From Blakeslea trispora (taxonomy: Eukaryota > Mucoromycota > Mucoromycetes > Mucorales > Choanephoraceae): a stretch of 64,000 nucleotides of DNA. The stretch covers positions 83,725-147,724 of the forward strand of contig JAIWNE010000080.1 in the NCBI GenBank assembly GCA_025331445.1. The letters run 5' to 3'. The notes under the pieces are model-generated. The model did no database searches, had not been told where the DNA came from, and saw only the letters and a list, made by a program, of their open reading frames with translations. This document shows, one piece after another, positions 31,235 to 43,806 of this stretch (positions are counted from its first letter, which is position 1; each line of letters opens with the position of its first letter). The position numbers were made by a program, and so were the translations under genes.

Positions 31235-32533
31235 ATGCAACCTTTCAACAAGTATTATCCTCCAGATTGGACACCAGAAAAGGTATACCTCATTCAGGCA
31301 GATGAGAAAAGGCAAATGGATTACCAGCAAAACTATAGGGCTCCATCAACACACATTATGGCAAACATGCCTTGGGTGATAGAGCAAGAAAACTAGATCA
31401 AGGTATTCTAATCGTAAGGTAAGTGCAAAGAATGACGATAAGATCGCTTTTGTTGTTATTTGCTAATCCAGTTGAATCGACAACTAGATTTGAGTTACCC
31501 TTCAATATATGGTGCACAGGCTGTGACAATCATATTGGTCAAGGTATTTTCACTTTACTTTAGCCGAAAAAAAAGGGTGCAGGATAACAGTTAAACTGTT
31601 TCAATTCACTAGGTGTTCGTTACAATGCCGAAAAGAAGAAGATTGGAAACTACTACAGCACACCTATTCTTCAGTTCAGAATGCGCTGTCACTTGTGCAG
31701 CAATTGGATTGAAATTCATACAGACCCAAAGGTAAATAGTTTAGAAATAGGGAAAATGTCAAGATAGTCAACACAGACAATAGAATACACAATATGTAGT
31801 TGTGAGCGGAGCAAGAAAGAAAATGGAAGAGTGGGATGCAGAGGATACAGAAGTAATCAAGCTTCAAGGTAGAAGGATTCAATTCGTGTACATACTTGCC
31901 CTCTGTTCTAAACAAACATTAGAGCCCGAGATTAAGGAACGTCTCGAAAATGACCCAATGTATCGATTGGAACATGGTATTGCTGACAAAAAGACGATAA
32001 CCGAAGCAACACCTCATTTGACCCAGCTTCAACGGCTGAATACATCTCAATGGGCAGATCCTTATGCTCGGTCACAACAGCTACGAAAGCAGTTTAGAGA
32101 AGAGAAGAAGAGGGATAGGATTGCAAGAGAAGAAACAGAAAAAGTACGAGACAAGCATTCCTTGCAGATTGAATTACTACCGCCAACGCTGCATGATGAA
32201 GTGGAAGCCAAATCAATAAGTTATGCTTCGACTAAGCAACTTGATAAAGAACGATTAAAGACAGCTGTTTCACCCTTATTTCAAGGGAAGAAAAGCAAAA
32301 ACACAGTTCATCATCTCAGCCATATAGCAAAAGTCCATACAAGGCTAAAAACAGATCCATTTTACAGCTCCAATCCGTTCTCAAGACAGAAAGAACAGCC
32401 GACACTTGATGTCTCGAAAAGAGTGGATAGTATGATTACTAAAGCAACAAAAAAGACAAAGTCAAGTGAAAGTGACTCTATAGTAGCATCATTAACAGCA
32501 TATGGAACTGATTCTGATTCTAGTTCTGAATAA
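31235..32533 (+). CDS. SAF4/CCDC130-type splicing factor (CWC16/Yju2 family)
   Basis: Five exons: 31235..31282, 31339..31418, 31488..31543, 31613..31731 and 31784..32533, giving 350 residues. The start [12 protein letters not shown] and the core [20 protein letters not shown] are diagnostic. A zinc-binding pair follows: C-T-G-C and C-H-L-C (about residues 52-55 and 88-91), then IEIHTDPK and V-V-S-G-A. The C-terminal half is charged and helical with a Ser-rich end. The family splits into Yju2/CCDC94 and CCDC130/Saf4; the Y-Y-P-P-D start favours the latter. These proteins bind the spliceosome around branching, and yeast-type Saf4 also monitors 5' splice-site and U6 pairing. A spliceosomal factor in an intron-rich genome is unremarkable. 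Confidence 0.88.
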
Positions 32534-32687
32534 AGATAGCATATCTAGAAAAAAAAAGGGTAACTCTACAGTATGTCTTTTTTATAATATATATATTTGA
32601 GTGAACAAATAAACTAGCAGTACATCTATTAACAAACTTATAAGCAAAATACAAACAAAAGGAAGGAGAAAATGATATGCTGAATTG

Positions 32688-33610
32688 CTAAGCGATCAAT
32701 GAAATGTCTTGTTTAATACGATAAGGATTAGCAGGGTTAATAGTGATGTTCTCAATTGTCAAAAGAACTTGGACATCATCGGCAGACTGGTTTGACTCTC
32801 TTGACATTGTATAGATACTTGTTTCGACAAACAGAGGGAACTGCTGAAAAAAATCTTCCATATCGGCTGTTATCAGTGGTTGGCCATTCTCTAACGGGTG
32901 ATATGTGTATACATGACCAGTGCGGATTTTGACCAAGATACGAGAAAGTCCGATCAGGCCTCTGACCGAATTGCGAGACTTTAGTCTGTTGATAACATCT
33001 TCTGCTAATAATTCCACCGAATCTTCCAGAATGGGTAATCTCTCAAATAGATCATCCATCGCATTTTGATGATAGAGTTTGTTCTGAAGCCATTCTTCAA
33101 ACACTCTTGAAATATGAGAAGCTGCTCTTGTATATGCATTACCCAGCATAGGCAACTAGACAGATTTTTTTTTTTCAAATTAATTAGATCTTTTGGTCCA
33201 ATGAGCTGAGAGAAATAGTAAAGGAGGAGGGAAGGGTGAGATCATACCGAAATAAAACGATTTCCACCGTCCATGAAATAGGTATTTTGACAGTGTGAAA
33301 TCTTGCCATTATTTGAATCCTGCATTGATCTCTCAAACTGTAATGCATCTTCTTCTACGTCGTTTAGATGGAGACATGAATCAAATTGCGATAAGCAAAG
33401 GTCTGTGATAGTGCTTAAGGTTCTGTCGGTATCTGTCTCTGTAAGATCATCATCCTCTGAAAAACGATCGATTGGTGGAGCAAGACTAAGTTGTTCTTTG
33501 CATCCTAAATGAGTCTCGGCTGTTTGTGTGTTGATGTTAGTGCATATGTGATAAGACAAACTCCTTTCATATAGAAATTTACCAAAAGTATTGTTTTCTA
33601 TCCACATCAT
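32688..33610 (-). CDS. Orphan two-exon protein, 276 residues
   Basis: Two exons on the minus strand, 33248..33610 and 32688..33155, joined at a codon boundary by a GTATGA..CTAG intron of 92 bp. The first exon encodes an acidic Thr/Asp/Glu-rich region. The second is well structured: NAYTRAASHISRVFEEWLQN and DLFERLPILEDSVELLAEDV form amphipathic helices, followed by a mixed alpha/beta end (GHVYTYHPLENGQPLI.., VQVLLTIENITINPANPYR). I do not recognise the family. The start could be the first or the second of two adjacent ATG codons (33610 or 33607). It converges tail to tail with SAF4, with about 150 bp between the stops. Confidence 0.68.
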
Positions 33611-36304
33611 GGGTTAATAGTATAGGCTGTAATTATCTTGAAATATATTAGATTTTTTTTTTGTGGAGTAGAAGAAAAAAGAATATAGGAGAAAAAAGTG
33701 GGTGAACAGAATATAATTGGAAATTAAGGTTTTTTATTGTTCCCGACCATACTCTCACACATCTTGCTCAGTTGGGGGAAAAGCAACGATGGACACAGGC
33801 GTTGACGGTGTCAGACAGCGGCTCTATAAATCTAAACGGCGGTTTGGCGAACTTCCAATCAGCACTTTTCATACATCATTTCCAGAAATAGACTTTGCAC
33901 TGGGAAGAAAAAGAAGATTAAAATGGCCTACTTGAAGCATAGGGACTGTGCGCACACACTTTTTTTTTCTCTAAAAAAAGAAACTTGAAGTTGTGCAGTA
34001 CAACAAGGGCTCTTGAGTTATGTAAATTTGTAGTTTTGAGTCAAAGTGTTGATAGAAAAGACCTAATGCATTGACCATGACTTGATACTCGCCCGATTTT
34101 CAACCTTTAAAACTCAGTGTCATTCAAGATACCTTTGGCATATATAAACATCTTGATTGATGTTAGATTGAATGACCTATTTTATCAGTGAAAAGTTACA
34201 CAATCAAGTCAACAATAGCCTGATCTTTGTCTTTCATGCTTCAATCAATCGGTCTATTATTTTCCTAGAGATCTGATTCTATTGAGCCAGAGAGAAACTC
34301 TTTTAGCATTTTGATGATCCCAATCTCAAGCTCTTCTATTCTCTCTTTCTCTATTCTTCTCTAAAAAGATCAATTCAAACACTGATCAACATCCAACTAA
34401 TCAAGTGACTTGAATACGTAAATGTTTAAAAATGAAAATTATCGCCTGCTCGAAAAAGAAAAGGATTGCTTATAGAATTAATTGGAGATATACTTGGTTT
34501 AGTTGATATACTAATAGTAACAAAGAACATAGACCCAATCCATCTCGTGTAATTCCCCTCTTTTCTCTTTGAGCATTATTGAAATTGGATTGCAAGCAAG
34601 TAGTTGTCTAGTATTTATCGTATTCTCATTATAGAGATCACTTATCTTTAAAAGGGTTAATTTTAAAATCAAGTCAAAGAGAACAAACAACCAGCAAAGA
34701 GAGCAAAAAAAAAAGAGAACTATAACTCTATACAAAGAAACAAGAGATAATACATTGATTGTTGCTCGAACCTTTCTCATCACCCAAGTGCTCAGGTTGC
34801 ACAGAATGCAACACGGGGGGTAGAGATTTCAGAGGTGTATCCTTAGTATCTCTGTGAAGAACAAAAGAGACAAAAAGAAGCCAACCAGACATCAGACAAT
34901 GTAACACTTGATGGTTAGGAATCTAGAGAGCTACAACAATTGAAATATAGAGTGTTGTTTTAAGTATTCAACTAAATTTGAGACGGATCGCTGCGCAAAG
35001 AAAATCATGCAGAGAGTAACAGGAATGTAAAGGTACATTTTTCTAACGATAGCATTTTTAATATAACAGAAAGTGATATACACAGAGACTTTGACTTTAA
35101 ATAAAGAGTAACATGTCTGAAGAATCAAAGGTGCACCATGACATCATCTGAGCCAATGTAGTTGGTGAACTATAGACATGAACATTGAAACGTCAATTCG
35201 ATTTTAGAGAGATACTTCCTCTTTATTATACATTTAACGGTAAAAGTAACAAAGTATGTTGGCCACATTCATCTACCACTACAAGTTTAGTATTGAAATA
35301 CTGGCTCCAGCACCGATTGATCTAGAGTTCTCATCATATTTGATTCTTGTTTAGTAGAACCTTTCTACATTAAAGAAAATACTCAATTTTACCATTCTAT
35401 TTAGACACTCTTGTCTTTCAAGACATGGCTCTTTAAACATCGCACAATAACGGTAAAGAAAACCCTTTGTTTTTCTCATTAGCTCCCTTCATAAAGTGAG
35501 CCTTTCTTTAAAAATAAAGCAGTTCTCATTTAGAATACCTCTCTAAGGGTTTTAGCAATTAAATACATTGTCCAGCTTTGGAAAGTTTTATCCACTTGAT
35601 CTGACACCCTTGAGTTGAGCAACCATTGTGTGATAGCTTGTTTATTTCATATACCAAATCCAGAAAAAAATTCTTGAAATATGTAAATTCCTATCAAAGT
35701 GAATGATGGTTTTGATATATGGATTTGACTCATTCCTAATGGAGACATGATGGGCATTTCCTTCTTTTTAGAAACATCCAACTGCATAGAATAGTAAAAG
35801 CCTTCTAATAGAATTCCTGACTGTAGAAAAGCACATCCGTTTCTGCTTTTTACTTTTCTAGTTGACAACAAAAAGACCATCATTAGCCTTTCAAGTCTTA
35901 TTTACCTGTATAGTTTTTGGCTCAAGACATTTGTTTCAGTCCTGTCCGAAACATGATTGGTCAAGTCCAATCTTTGAAAGAGAATGGCCCAAAATGATAC
36001 ACTGTTCTGCTAGTAGGCTATTGACATGGAAGCAAGTCAAAACACAGAAAGACAATACTACAAATGTTCTCCATTCACTTTAATCTAAATGTAGATTTTT
36101 ATTGTTTAAAAAAAAATCTGATAATTTGGCGTGTTTTTTTAAGTTGAGAAAGCGCAACTCACTTTTTCATTTTTTTTTCCTACAAAAGACTAGTCGTAGT
36201 TTTTTTGTGCGTGTGTGTGTTGTTTGATATATCCACAATCACATAAAAAAAAATAGAAAGAGATCTAACCGCATAGCAACACAACCACATTTGCACAACA
36301 AAAC
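33611..36304. other. Intergenic region, no gene recognised
   Basis: About 2.7 kb, AT-rich. There is one short plus-strand frame near 33717-33935 and two opposite frames around 35650-36080. Their translations look partly protein-like (for example DWSSPIFEREWPKMIH) but match nothing I know. The last 130 bp before 36305 is A/C-rich leader of the carrier gene. Confidence 0.45.
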
Positions 36305-37292
36305 ATGTCTAACCCAAACCAACAAAGCAATCTTAAGCAAGCCTTGGTTGCTGGTGCTTGTGCTGGTACTGCTGTTGATACCGCACTCTTTCCTTTAGGT
36401 GACTATAGAGCAATAGTTGACAGCTTTCATATGACTCACGAGTATTCTTGTTTGATTTAGACACTATCAAAACTCGACTTCAATCTCAACATGGCTTCAT
36501 TGCTTCAGGTGGTTTCCGTGGTATTTATTCTGGTCTTTTGACAGCTGTTATTGGAAGTGCTCCTGGTGGTAAAGACAGCATAATGACTTGTTTTTTAAAA
36601 AAAAAAACCTAATAACCCTATCTCTCTCTCTCTCTCTCTTTTTAGCTTCTTTGTTTTTTGTTACATATGAAGCCACTAAACGATTACTAGGTGCTACTGT
36701 AGACAACCCACAATATGCACCCTTGATTCATATGGCTGCTGCTTCCTGTGGTGAAACAGTAGCCTGTACAGTACGAGTTCCTACCGAAGTAATTAAGCAA
36801 CGTATGCAGACAAAGCAATTTACAAAGACATCTGCTGCTGTTTCGCATGTGTTCCGTACAGAAGGTATCTTGGGTATGTATCGGGGATTCCTGTCAACTG
36901 TGGCTCGAGAAATTCCATTTACTTGTATTCAGTTCCCTTTGTATGAATACTTCAAGCGTTCCTATGCTACCATGCAAGGTCGCCCTACAGAACCTTATGA
37001 AGCTGCATTGATGGGATCCTTGGCAGGTGCTATTGCTGCAGGTGCTACTACACCCTTAGATGTCTGCAAAACACGTATCATGCTTTCTACAAAACATCAA
37101 ACAACCAAGCATTATGATGGCATTATTTCTACTATGAAGCGTATTGCTGCCGAAGAAGGTCCTCGTGCCTTGTTTTCAGGTATTGGTCCTCGTATGATGT
37201 GGATCTCAATTGGTGGCAGTATTTTCTTGGGTGTCTATGAAAAGGCACTCAAGACATTTGTGCAGCTTCGTGTATTAGATGAACGTTATTGA
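36305..37292 (+). CDS. PET8: Mitochondrial S-adenosylmethionine carrier (PET8/SLC25A26 type)
   Basis: Three exons: 36305..36398, 36461..36568 and 36646..37292, giving 282 residues, a normal carrier length. The three repeat signatures are P-L-D-T-I-K (formed across intron 1), P-T-E-V-I-K and P-L-D-V-C-K. After the first comes FRGIYSGLLTAVIGSAPGASLFFVTYE, which is characteristic of the S-adenosylmethionine carrier branch. The protein moves SAM into the mitochondrial matrix for methylation and for biotin and lipoate synthesis. Intron 2 contains a (CT)n tract (about 36621-36640) just before the acceptor. The SAM assignment rests on similarity of the first repeat to Pet8/SAMC as I remember it; carrier membership is certain. 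Confidence 0.87.
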
Positions 37293-37761
37293 TCATGTAT
37301 ATATGGTAAAAAAAATAGGGAAAGTCCTTTTCCCCCTCCTCTCTCTCTCCTTTCTTTTTGTATTCATACAATCTACTTAGACCCCCCCCTCTCCTCCTTT
37401 TTTTCTTTCAAAAGCTACACTGTAATATATACATATACAATTAAAAAAAAAAAAAACTACATTTCAATTTCTAAAAGCAAGACATCCAAAGTATGTATAA
37501 TTATGGATATCATAAGCCAAAAAAAATAATATTTTGACAAGGTGCAAAAGGAAAAGAGTGTCTAGAAATCTCTACATAGGCTGATACTAGCTTCAAGAGA
37601 CTACAAATCCCACAAAATGGTGTTTTTATTCTGTTCTACACTATGTGTGTATCTCTCAAGTATTTTATTTGCAGAAAAAGAAAAAAAGTATATTGAAACC
37701 AAGTTTTGGACAGCCGTCTTTTCTTTTCTGTGAATGAATAATTTCCAGAAAGAGTGTATGT
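37293..37761. other. Intergenic with pyrimidine tracts
   Basis: About 470 bp with C/T-rich runs just after the carrier gene (37330-37410), then AT-rich sequence. No gene seen. Confidence 0.5.
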
Positions 37762-38214
37762 ATGAGTCCGCTTATAGATACTATAGTCAACTATACTACA
37801 CTTCTCAATCAATGCACATCAAACAAAGTCGCTTCATGGACACCTGAGTTTATCCGGGAATGCACAGACTGGTGTGTTTATCTCGAAACTGAACTTGCAG
37901 TACTCGAAGAAGACGTTTGTGAAGATCTGCTTCGATCAGCTCAAGCAAAAACAAGCCTTGACATTCCATCGCGAACTCATCTGTTGGATGCACTACACCA
38001 GTTTTTCTATAGCTTACTAAACAACCCTCATCTACCAAACCAGGTGTATCTCTATTTACTCAAACATTATCAATTTTTAACTATACCTCAAAAGGATCTA
38101 TTGCTACACGATTTAGCTCAGCTCTCGACACAAGCAGCAACAGAGGCAGTTTTACTTGACATAGTACGCGAACTCGAAGCTGGATCTTCTCCTGAATCTC
38201 TTCAACATCAATAG
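37762..38214 (+). CDS. Small helical orphan protein, 150 residues
   Basis: Single exon of 150 codons starting at ATG 37762. The translation is almost wholly amphipathic helix: FIRECTDWCVYLETELAVLE, LLDALHQFFYSLLNNPHLP, QVYLYLLKHYQFL, DLLLHDLAQLSTQAATEAVL. It is rich in Leu with few Gly or Lys, as in helical-repeat or complex-subunit proteins. No family is recognised. Real coding is likely because the frame is long for this composition and free of low complexity. It ends about 120 bp from the SOD1 stop, tail to tail. Confidence 0.6.
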   Translation: MSPLIDTIVNYTTLLNQCTSNKVASWTPEFIRECTDWCVYLETELAVLEEDVCEDLLRSAQAKTSLDIPSRTHLLDALHQFFYSLLNNPHLPNQVYLYLLKHYQFLTIPQKDLLLHDLAQLSTQAATEAVLLDIVRELEAGSSPESLQHQ

Positions 38215-38336
38215 AAACTAGTGAAGTTCATCATTCAAAAAGCAAATTGATAGTACAGATAAATAAGGCTTCTTTAATAAAAAATAAAAAATCGATTTTG
38301 TTTTTCACACACAAAAAAAAATAATAACGGTTGGAC

Positions 38337-38980
38337 TTATTTGGTAACTACAAGGGCAGAGGAACGTCATCAGTCAATTGATCTTTTTTTTTTCCGAGAA
38401 ATAAACAAATGAAAATAGAAACTTACCACCAATAACACCACAAGCCAAACGGTCACCAGCATTACCAGTAGTGGCAGAGAGTTCGTGACCACCAAGACCA
38501 AGATCATCTTCATCAGCGTGAACAATGACAGTACGACTTTTTGATAGATATGAGATAAAGTGTGCATGAATTACAAAGCTGCTGTCACTTACCCGATGAT
38601 AGACAAAGGACCGATCAACTTCAATTGAGAGTCTTCAACCTTCAAGGTAGCTTCACCAGAGGCGTTGGCAGTGATGTTACCCAAATCACCAGCATGACGG
38701 ACTTCGGCTTCGGGAGCACCGTGAGTCTTACCGTGAGGGTTGTAGTGAGGACCAGCAGAGATACAACCTAAAATAACCATGAGTATCTATGGATGCCTTT
38801 TATGTATTTTATTTTACCGTTAGTGTTGTCACCGAATTCGTGAATATGGAAACCGTGCTTGCCGGGCTTCAAACCAGTGAAAGAAGCATCAACAACGACG
38901 GGAGCATCTTCGGAAGCTTGAGAGAACTTGACAACACCAGAGATATCGGCACCCTTGAGAACAGCAATAGCGTTAACCAT
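38337..38980 (-). CDS. SOD1: Cu/Zn superoxide dismutase
   Basis: Four exons on the minus strand: 38818..38980, 38593..38767, 38427..38536 and a last exon of 11 nt (38337..38347, encoding only the end V-T-K and stop), giving 152 residues. The metal ligands are present: GFHIHEFGD (two Cu His), [10 protein letters not shown] (bridging and Zn His), HAGDLGN (Zn His and Asp) and the final Cu His in [11 protein letters not shown]. The disulphide cysteines (C-I-S-A-G-P-H and A-C-G-V-I-G) and the active-site Arg (DRLACG) are also there. The enzyme dismutates superoxide in the cytosol. A TATA-like element (TATAAATA) lies about 75 bp upstream of the ATG. The tiny last exon can be missed, giving a false C-terminus. 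Confidence 0.95.
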
Positions 38981-39222
38981 TTTATTTAAAGTTAGAATTT
39001 AATCAATAAGTAAAAAAAGAAGAAAAAAAAAAAGAGCACAAAAAAAAACAAATGCTTATTTATAACTTCATCTTTCATGGGAGACAAGATTATTTTCGCG
39101 TCATAAACTTTCAAGGTTTAGTAAGCATGATTTAAGCCAATCAAAATCAAGACTAAAGCAAAACTTTATCGGATTGAATTTATGCGGTCCAAGCAAGATC
39201 TCATTTGATTTTGATCCACAGT

Positions 39223-39242
39223 TCTCTCTCTCTCTCTCTCTC
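39223..39242 (+). repeat. (CT)n microsatellite
   Basis: Ten perfect CT/TC dinucleotide units in the SOD1 upstream region, about 240 bp before the start codon. Confidence 0.85.
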
Positions 39243-39579
39243 AGACCGGACAGTTTTTTGTTTGTTTGGTTCGGATTACTTTTGATTGAGTCCTACAATC
39301 ATATAGAGCTGGCTTGCTATAACAAAAGAGAGTCTCTTTAGACGCTCTATTTCTAGAACATTAGCTGAAGTTGATTTAAAGCATTAGATTGGAGCACCGA
39401 CAGAAAACAGTTTGTAGAAGATGTTGATGCTTATTTTTGTGTGTTAATCAACCAATCAATCAACTACCAGAACAATCAAATGATAAATATTGTCAGGCTG
39501 AAATATTCACTGCATAAAAGAATCCGAATTTATGACTATATAGCTGTATGGTGATGATTTGTAAGGGGATATAAAGAAT

Positions 39580-39581
<2 letters not shown>

Positions 39582-39612
<31 letters not shown>
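39582..39612 (+). repeat. (AG)n microsatellite
   Basis: About fifteen perfect AG units. Confidence 0.9.
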
Positions 39613-39614
<2 letters not shown>

Positions 39615-41011
39615 AAAAGAAAGCACTATGTATCAAGGCAGAGAGGCTTATATATGAGATTATGGTATATCTGTTTATCTTAATAGTTTTGTTTAGTGAA
39701 TACATTGTATGCATTTGATAAAATGAATGATACAAAATGAATTTATATGTTTTTTTAGAGTAAGCAGTAATAAGGATTTTGATCATCTATAAGCATTCTT
39801 TTAGACAGTAGAGAGTGTGTGTTAAGCGGACAGTAGCAGACAATAGCAGTAAGCGAGTGATTTCAGATGACAACTTTATACCTTTTTCTCTCTCTCAGTG
39901 TGGGATATGACTTGTTAGTATACAACAGCCAAGTATGTCACCAATTCAAGGCAGGATAAAAAGAAAAGCCAAATGAATACTCTTTAAACAAGATGAGCTG
40001 TTGAACTAGAAATTCAATGTCCTTTACTGCTATAGATTCTTTGTAGAACTGTCCAATACCTTATCACCCAAGTCTTCAAACCTCTAATTAAGAATGAAAT
40101 AGCCTAATTTTTCAGGGTCTAAAATTCATAGTATGATTAGATAGATTAAAGGGCTTTAAATCGATCATTTAAATGACCTAAAAAGTTATCAGATCGAGCC
40201 ATAAAACAAGTTATTCTCAGATGTTTAGCTGCTTTTCTCTCTTTTTTTTTTTGGGCATTCAAATCAAGGTATCTGACGCCATACAACCAGGCTAGATTAC
40301 ATAGACTTATGACAGCATCGTTGGTAACACATAGGCATTTAGGTTAAGCTAGAAAGTGCAAATACCAAATAAGCAAGTTTTTTCACTTTTTGGAACACTT
40401 GAATTCCTAGGAAAACATACTTTCCGATTTTGCTTGTTCCGTTTAATACTCTTTTCTGCACGAGAAATAGGTGACGAATAGACTTCATTATTTACGTTTG
40501 TTAAAGAAGAGAGATTCGCTGTATAAGATTTGCTGTTATTTTACGGCTTTTGAAATAGTGTATTGTATATGGCTGTTTAACAGTAGCAGATTTTGATGGA
40601 TTGAATGAATAAACGATTTGATTTTTTTTTGGTTCTGACTGTACAGGTTTAAAGTTGTCTTGCTAAAGGTTTAAAGCAGATTGTAAAGGTTGACCAAGTG
40701 CATGCTATTTTCACCCATCAAATTTCTTTAAAATAAATATCAGACAAGGTGCTTTTTAGCAGAAATGATTTAAAAAAGAAAAAAAGAAAAAAGAAAGCTA
40801 GCCAAAGGAAACACAAAATACCAGAGAGTTCTACGCTGATCAATTTTCCAAAACGGGACATTATTTACGTCATGCTGATGAAATCAAGATACTTTAATTG
40901 GGAAGCTTATAATTCAAAAAGGAACCGAATTCGTTGTTTTCAACTCCTTTTGTTTCTCTCTTTAACCCCTCCTCCTATACCTTTTTTTTTTTTAAAATCA
41001 ATTATATCCCT

Positions 41012-42551
41012 ATGTTTGAAGGACTTTTTTCAAAAAGAAAAAGGTCACATGACGAAGAAAATGCATTGACAAATCAGCCAGCAAATGACAGAAGCTTTTT
41101 TAAGAGTAAAATGTCAAAATCTGTGCATGGAAAGCCATCCAACAGTCCTCAATTGACCTCGGCAAAAGCAGATCGATCTGCCATTTCAGCTCCACCCCAG
41201 CTTACAGACAATCATTCATCGGACAGTGAATTGCATTTTTATCAAGGTGGTGTTCGAAAAAAGCATGAGAATTATGTCAAGTGGATAGGCAGAGTGGGCT
41301 TTATTGCTAAAGGTGTTGTCTATGGCTGTATTGGCGTATTGACAATCAGCAACGTTACGGGTGCTTGGACACCAAACGGAAGTTCTCAAAATGAATCTCC
41401 TCAAGTAAATTCTCTCCTAGAAACACAAGAAAAAGTTCAATGCGTATTAATGATGACATTAGGGAGCATTTTTATTACTTGGAGGAATCCCCACGATTGG
41501 CAGAACTATTCTGATTGTGATGGCTGTAGGCTTGGTGTTATACATCATATGGAGGTAATGATTTCGCTCAACTTTTTTTTTATCATTGACTCATCATCAT
41601 TATCTCAGAATGTGGGAAGCTATCACAGGGCAAGGGAGTGATGCCAGCTTTAGCAAAAAAAAGAACTTTTTCAGATACCGTCTATCACCTTTTGTTAGTG
41701 GATTAGTCTATACTGCTTATGCTTACTATGTTATCAGAATGATCTTTCAGACATCTGAAGAGCAACAGGCCAGTGCTTCAAGTAAAACATTTCCTGCCTC
41801 TTGGACTGGTTCTACTCTTGGTAGAGCGGGAATTGGCTTGTTGGGCATTGCCTTCTTGATTGCCTTTACTACTCAGATAATCAATGCTGTTACTGGAAAC
41901 TTTATTCAAGACTTAAAGACAAGCGAACCTGGCGCCAGAAAATGGGAGGCCTTCATCATTCATCTGTTGGGGCGCATTGGCTTTGGTGGACGAGCTGCAT
42001 TGTTTGGTACGATGTCTGGCTTCTTTTGGGACTCTCTTGCAAAAGACAATGAGTCTGGAGAAAAGAATATGGTGGCTGCTGCTGTCAACAAGCTAGCCAC
42101 TACAGGTGGTGGTCGATTCTTTATGGTTGTTCTCGGATTGAGTCTGGTGATTTATGCCCTCTTTGCTGTGTTGAATGCATACTATAAATACTTTCCTACA
42201 CCTCCTCCTACACGACATGAGTATTACACTCAAGAAGTTGTGCATCCTGAAGACTCTAGTAGCGAAGATGATAGTGAAAACAGTGGTGAAGGTAGCAGTA
42301 CTACAAACCCTCACAAACATAGCAAACAGCAGATAAATAAGCAAAACAATCAAACACATTCCGAGAAGCCCTCTGATTTGGATGATTCGAGAACATCAAA
42401 GTTGTCATGGCCACCTCGTTTTCTTAAGGCTGATAACCAGTCTAAGCAAATCAATTCAGAAAAGCAGTCTGATCCAGACAAATCCTCATGGATTCCCAAC
42501 TTTTTTAAAAAAAGTAGTCAATCTAAACAAGCCGATGTAGAGAAACAATAA
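41012..42551 (+). CDS. DUF1206 multi-pass membrane protein
   Basis: Three exons: 41012..41404, 41463..41554 and 41609..42551, giving 475 residues. A charged N-terminal tail (1-90) is followed by three copies of a two-helix unit that begins with a G-R-x-G-F motif: IGRVGFIAKGVVYGCIGVL, then an FVSGLVYTAYAYYVI unit, then LGRIGFGGRAALFGTMSGF. That is the six-helix DUF1206 layout. The C-terminal tail (about 350-475) is Ser/Asp-rich and carries two imperfect copies of a ~35-residue unit (SEKPSDLDDS..SWPPRFLK and SEKQSDPDKSSWIPNFFKK). DUF1206 has no known function and is best known from bacteria. I chose the ATG at 41012; an upstream in-frame ATG (40934) would run through the pyrimidine-rich leader. 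Confidence 0.8.
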
Positions 42552-43806
42552 CATATTCCTCAACAACATACCCTTTAATTTCTGTAATTATATAGCATTA
42601 TTTCTTCTTTTTTAAACAATAATGATTCTTACACATACAGCCTTTACAGATGGAACCAAAACCTATACTTACTAATCAAAATAAACAACAGCTTTACTTC
42701 CATGAGTTTGTTTAGCGAAACAAAAAAAAAAGAAAAGGAATGACTTCATCCTAAAGAGTTGTTTGTCATCAAGATACACTGTAACCATAAAAGCATTTTA
42801 TTCCCCCCCAAAAAAAAAAGACCCAGCATGTTCCACTAGTTATGTAATGAGCCTTGTTCGAATTCTGATCAAGACACATTAAGCTAGATTTCCTAGTAAA
42901 CACAGATTTATCTCTTAACTGCAGTTATTTACATACTCTTGATAGTAACGAGCCTATAGATTCTGTGGATGCATCATAATCAATAAGAATGACAAGCTGA
43001 ACTGTCAATTCGAACATGCTGCAATCTGTGCTTTAATGCCTAAACTGAGAGTAAATATCATGCAATTTATTATGCACAAATCGAGTCGGACCCTAAATGT
43101 CATGGCGATCATTGTAGTAACAGTTTATTCTTCTATCACTAATCATTCAAATATTTCTTATTGCTACAACAAGCGAAAAAGCGAAATCACTGAGAACTAT
43201 ACTGGCTGTATTTCACTTGGCCTGAATTTGTCACCTATCGTAACTAATAGAAAGATACACTTTATACATATTGCTCCTCCTGTTGCATCTCCCAGAATCG
43301 ATGAAAACTGGATAAAGCAATTCAATCAAGTTGTACTCAAGAACTCTCATCCTCTTCTATTCTTTGGTATGATTGTGTAAGACATGAACTGGAAAGGGTT
43401 TGTCACTGAAGCCAGTAGAGGCTATCTTTATGAGCTAGGCTTTCATTTATGTTATGTTACTGTAAGAGTGAAGCAACATTGAACACATTTTAACTGTTTG
43501 TTTGGCTGATAGTAAGAAAGGTAGATACTAAGCAGAAAAGAAGCCAATTCAAGTCCAAAGCAGTCTAGGGCTGTAAGTAAGCTTATACTTCAATCTCCAC
43601 AACCTCCTGGTCAGAGACAGTCAGAATTGGAAAGCCTGTTTGCTATCATAAAAAAAAAACTATACGTAAACTCTATGATCTGTTCAATTTTTGACAATAC
43701 AATTGGATTGATGGTTTTTTTTCTTCTTTTTGTAGCAAGAATAGCTTTTAATAAGAACAGAAAAAATGAGATATTCAGAGATAGACTCCTTTTTTCTTTG
43801 TTATAG
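42552..43806. other. Intergenic region, no gene recognised
   Basis: About 1.25 kb between convergent genes. One plus-strand frame (43036..43380) has no family resemblance and probably does not code. AT-rich with A runs. Confidence 0.5.

Larger units (their letters stand above)
38981..41011. other. Intergenic, two dinucleotide microsatellites
   Basis: About 2 kb of AT-rich sequence between divergently arranged SOD1 and the DUF1206 gene. It contains a CT tract (39223-39242) and an AG tract (39582-39612). No gene recognised. The 3' end has a C/T-rich leader (40945-40990) before the next start. Confidence 0.5.
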
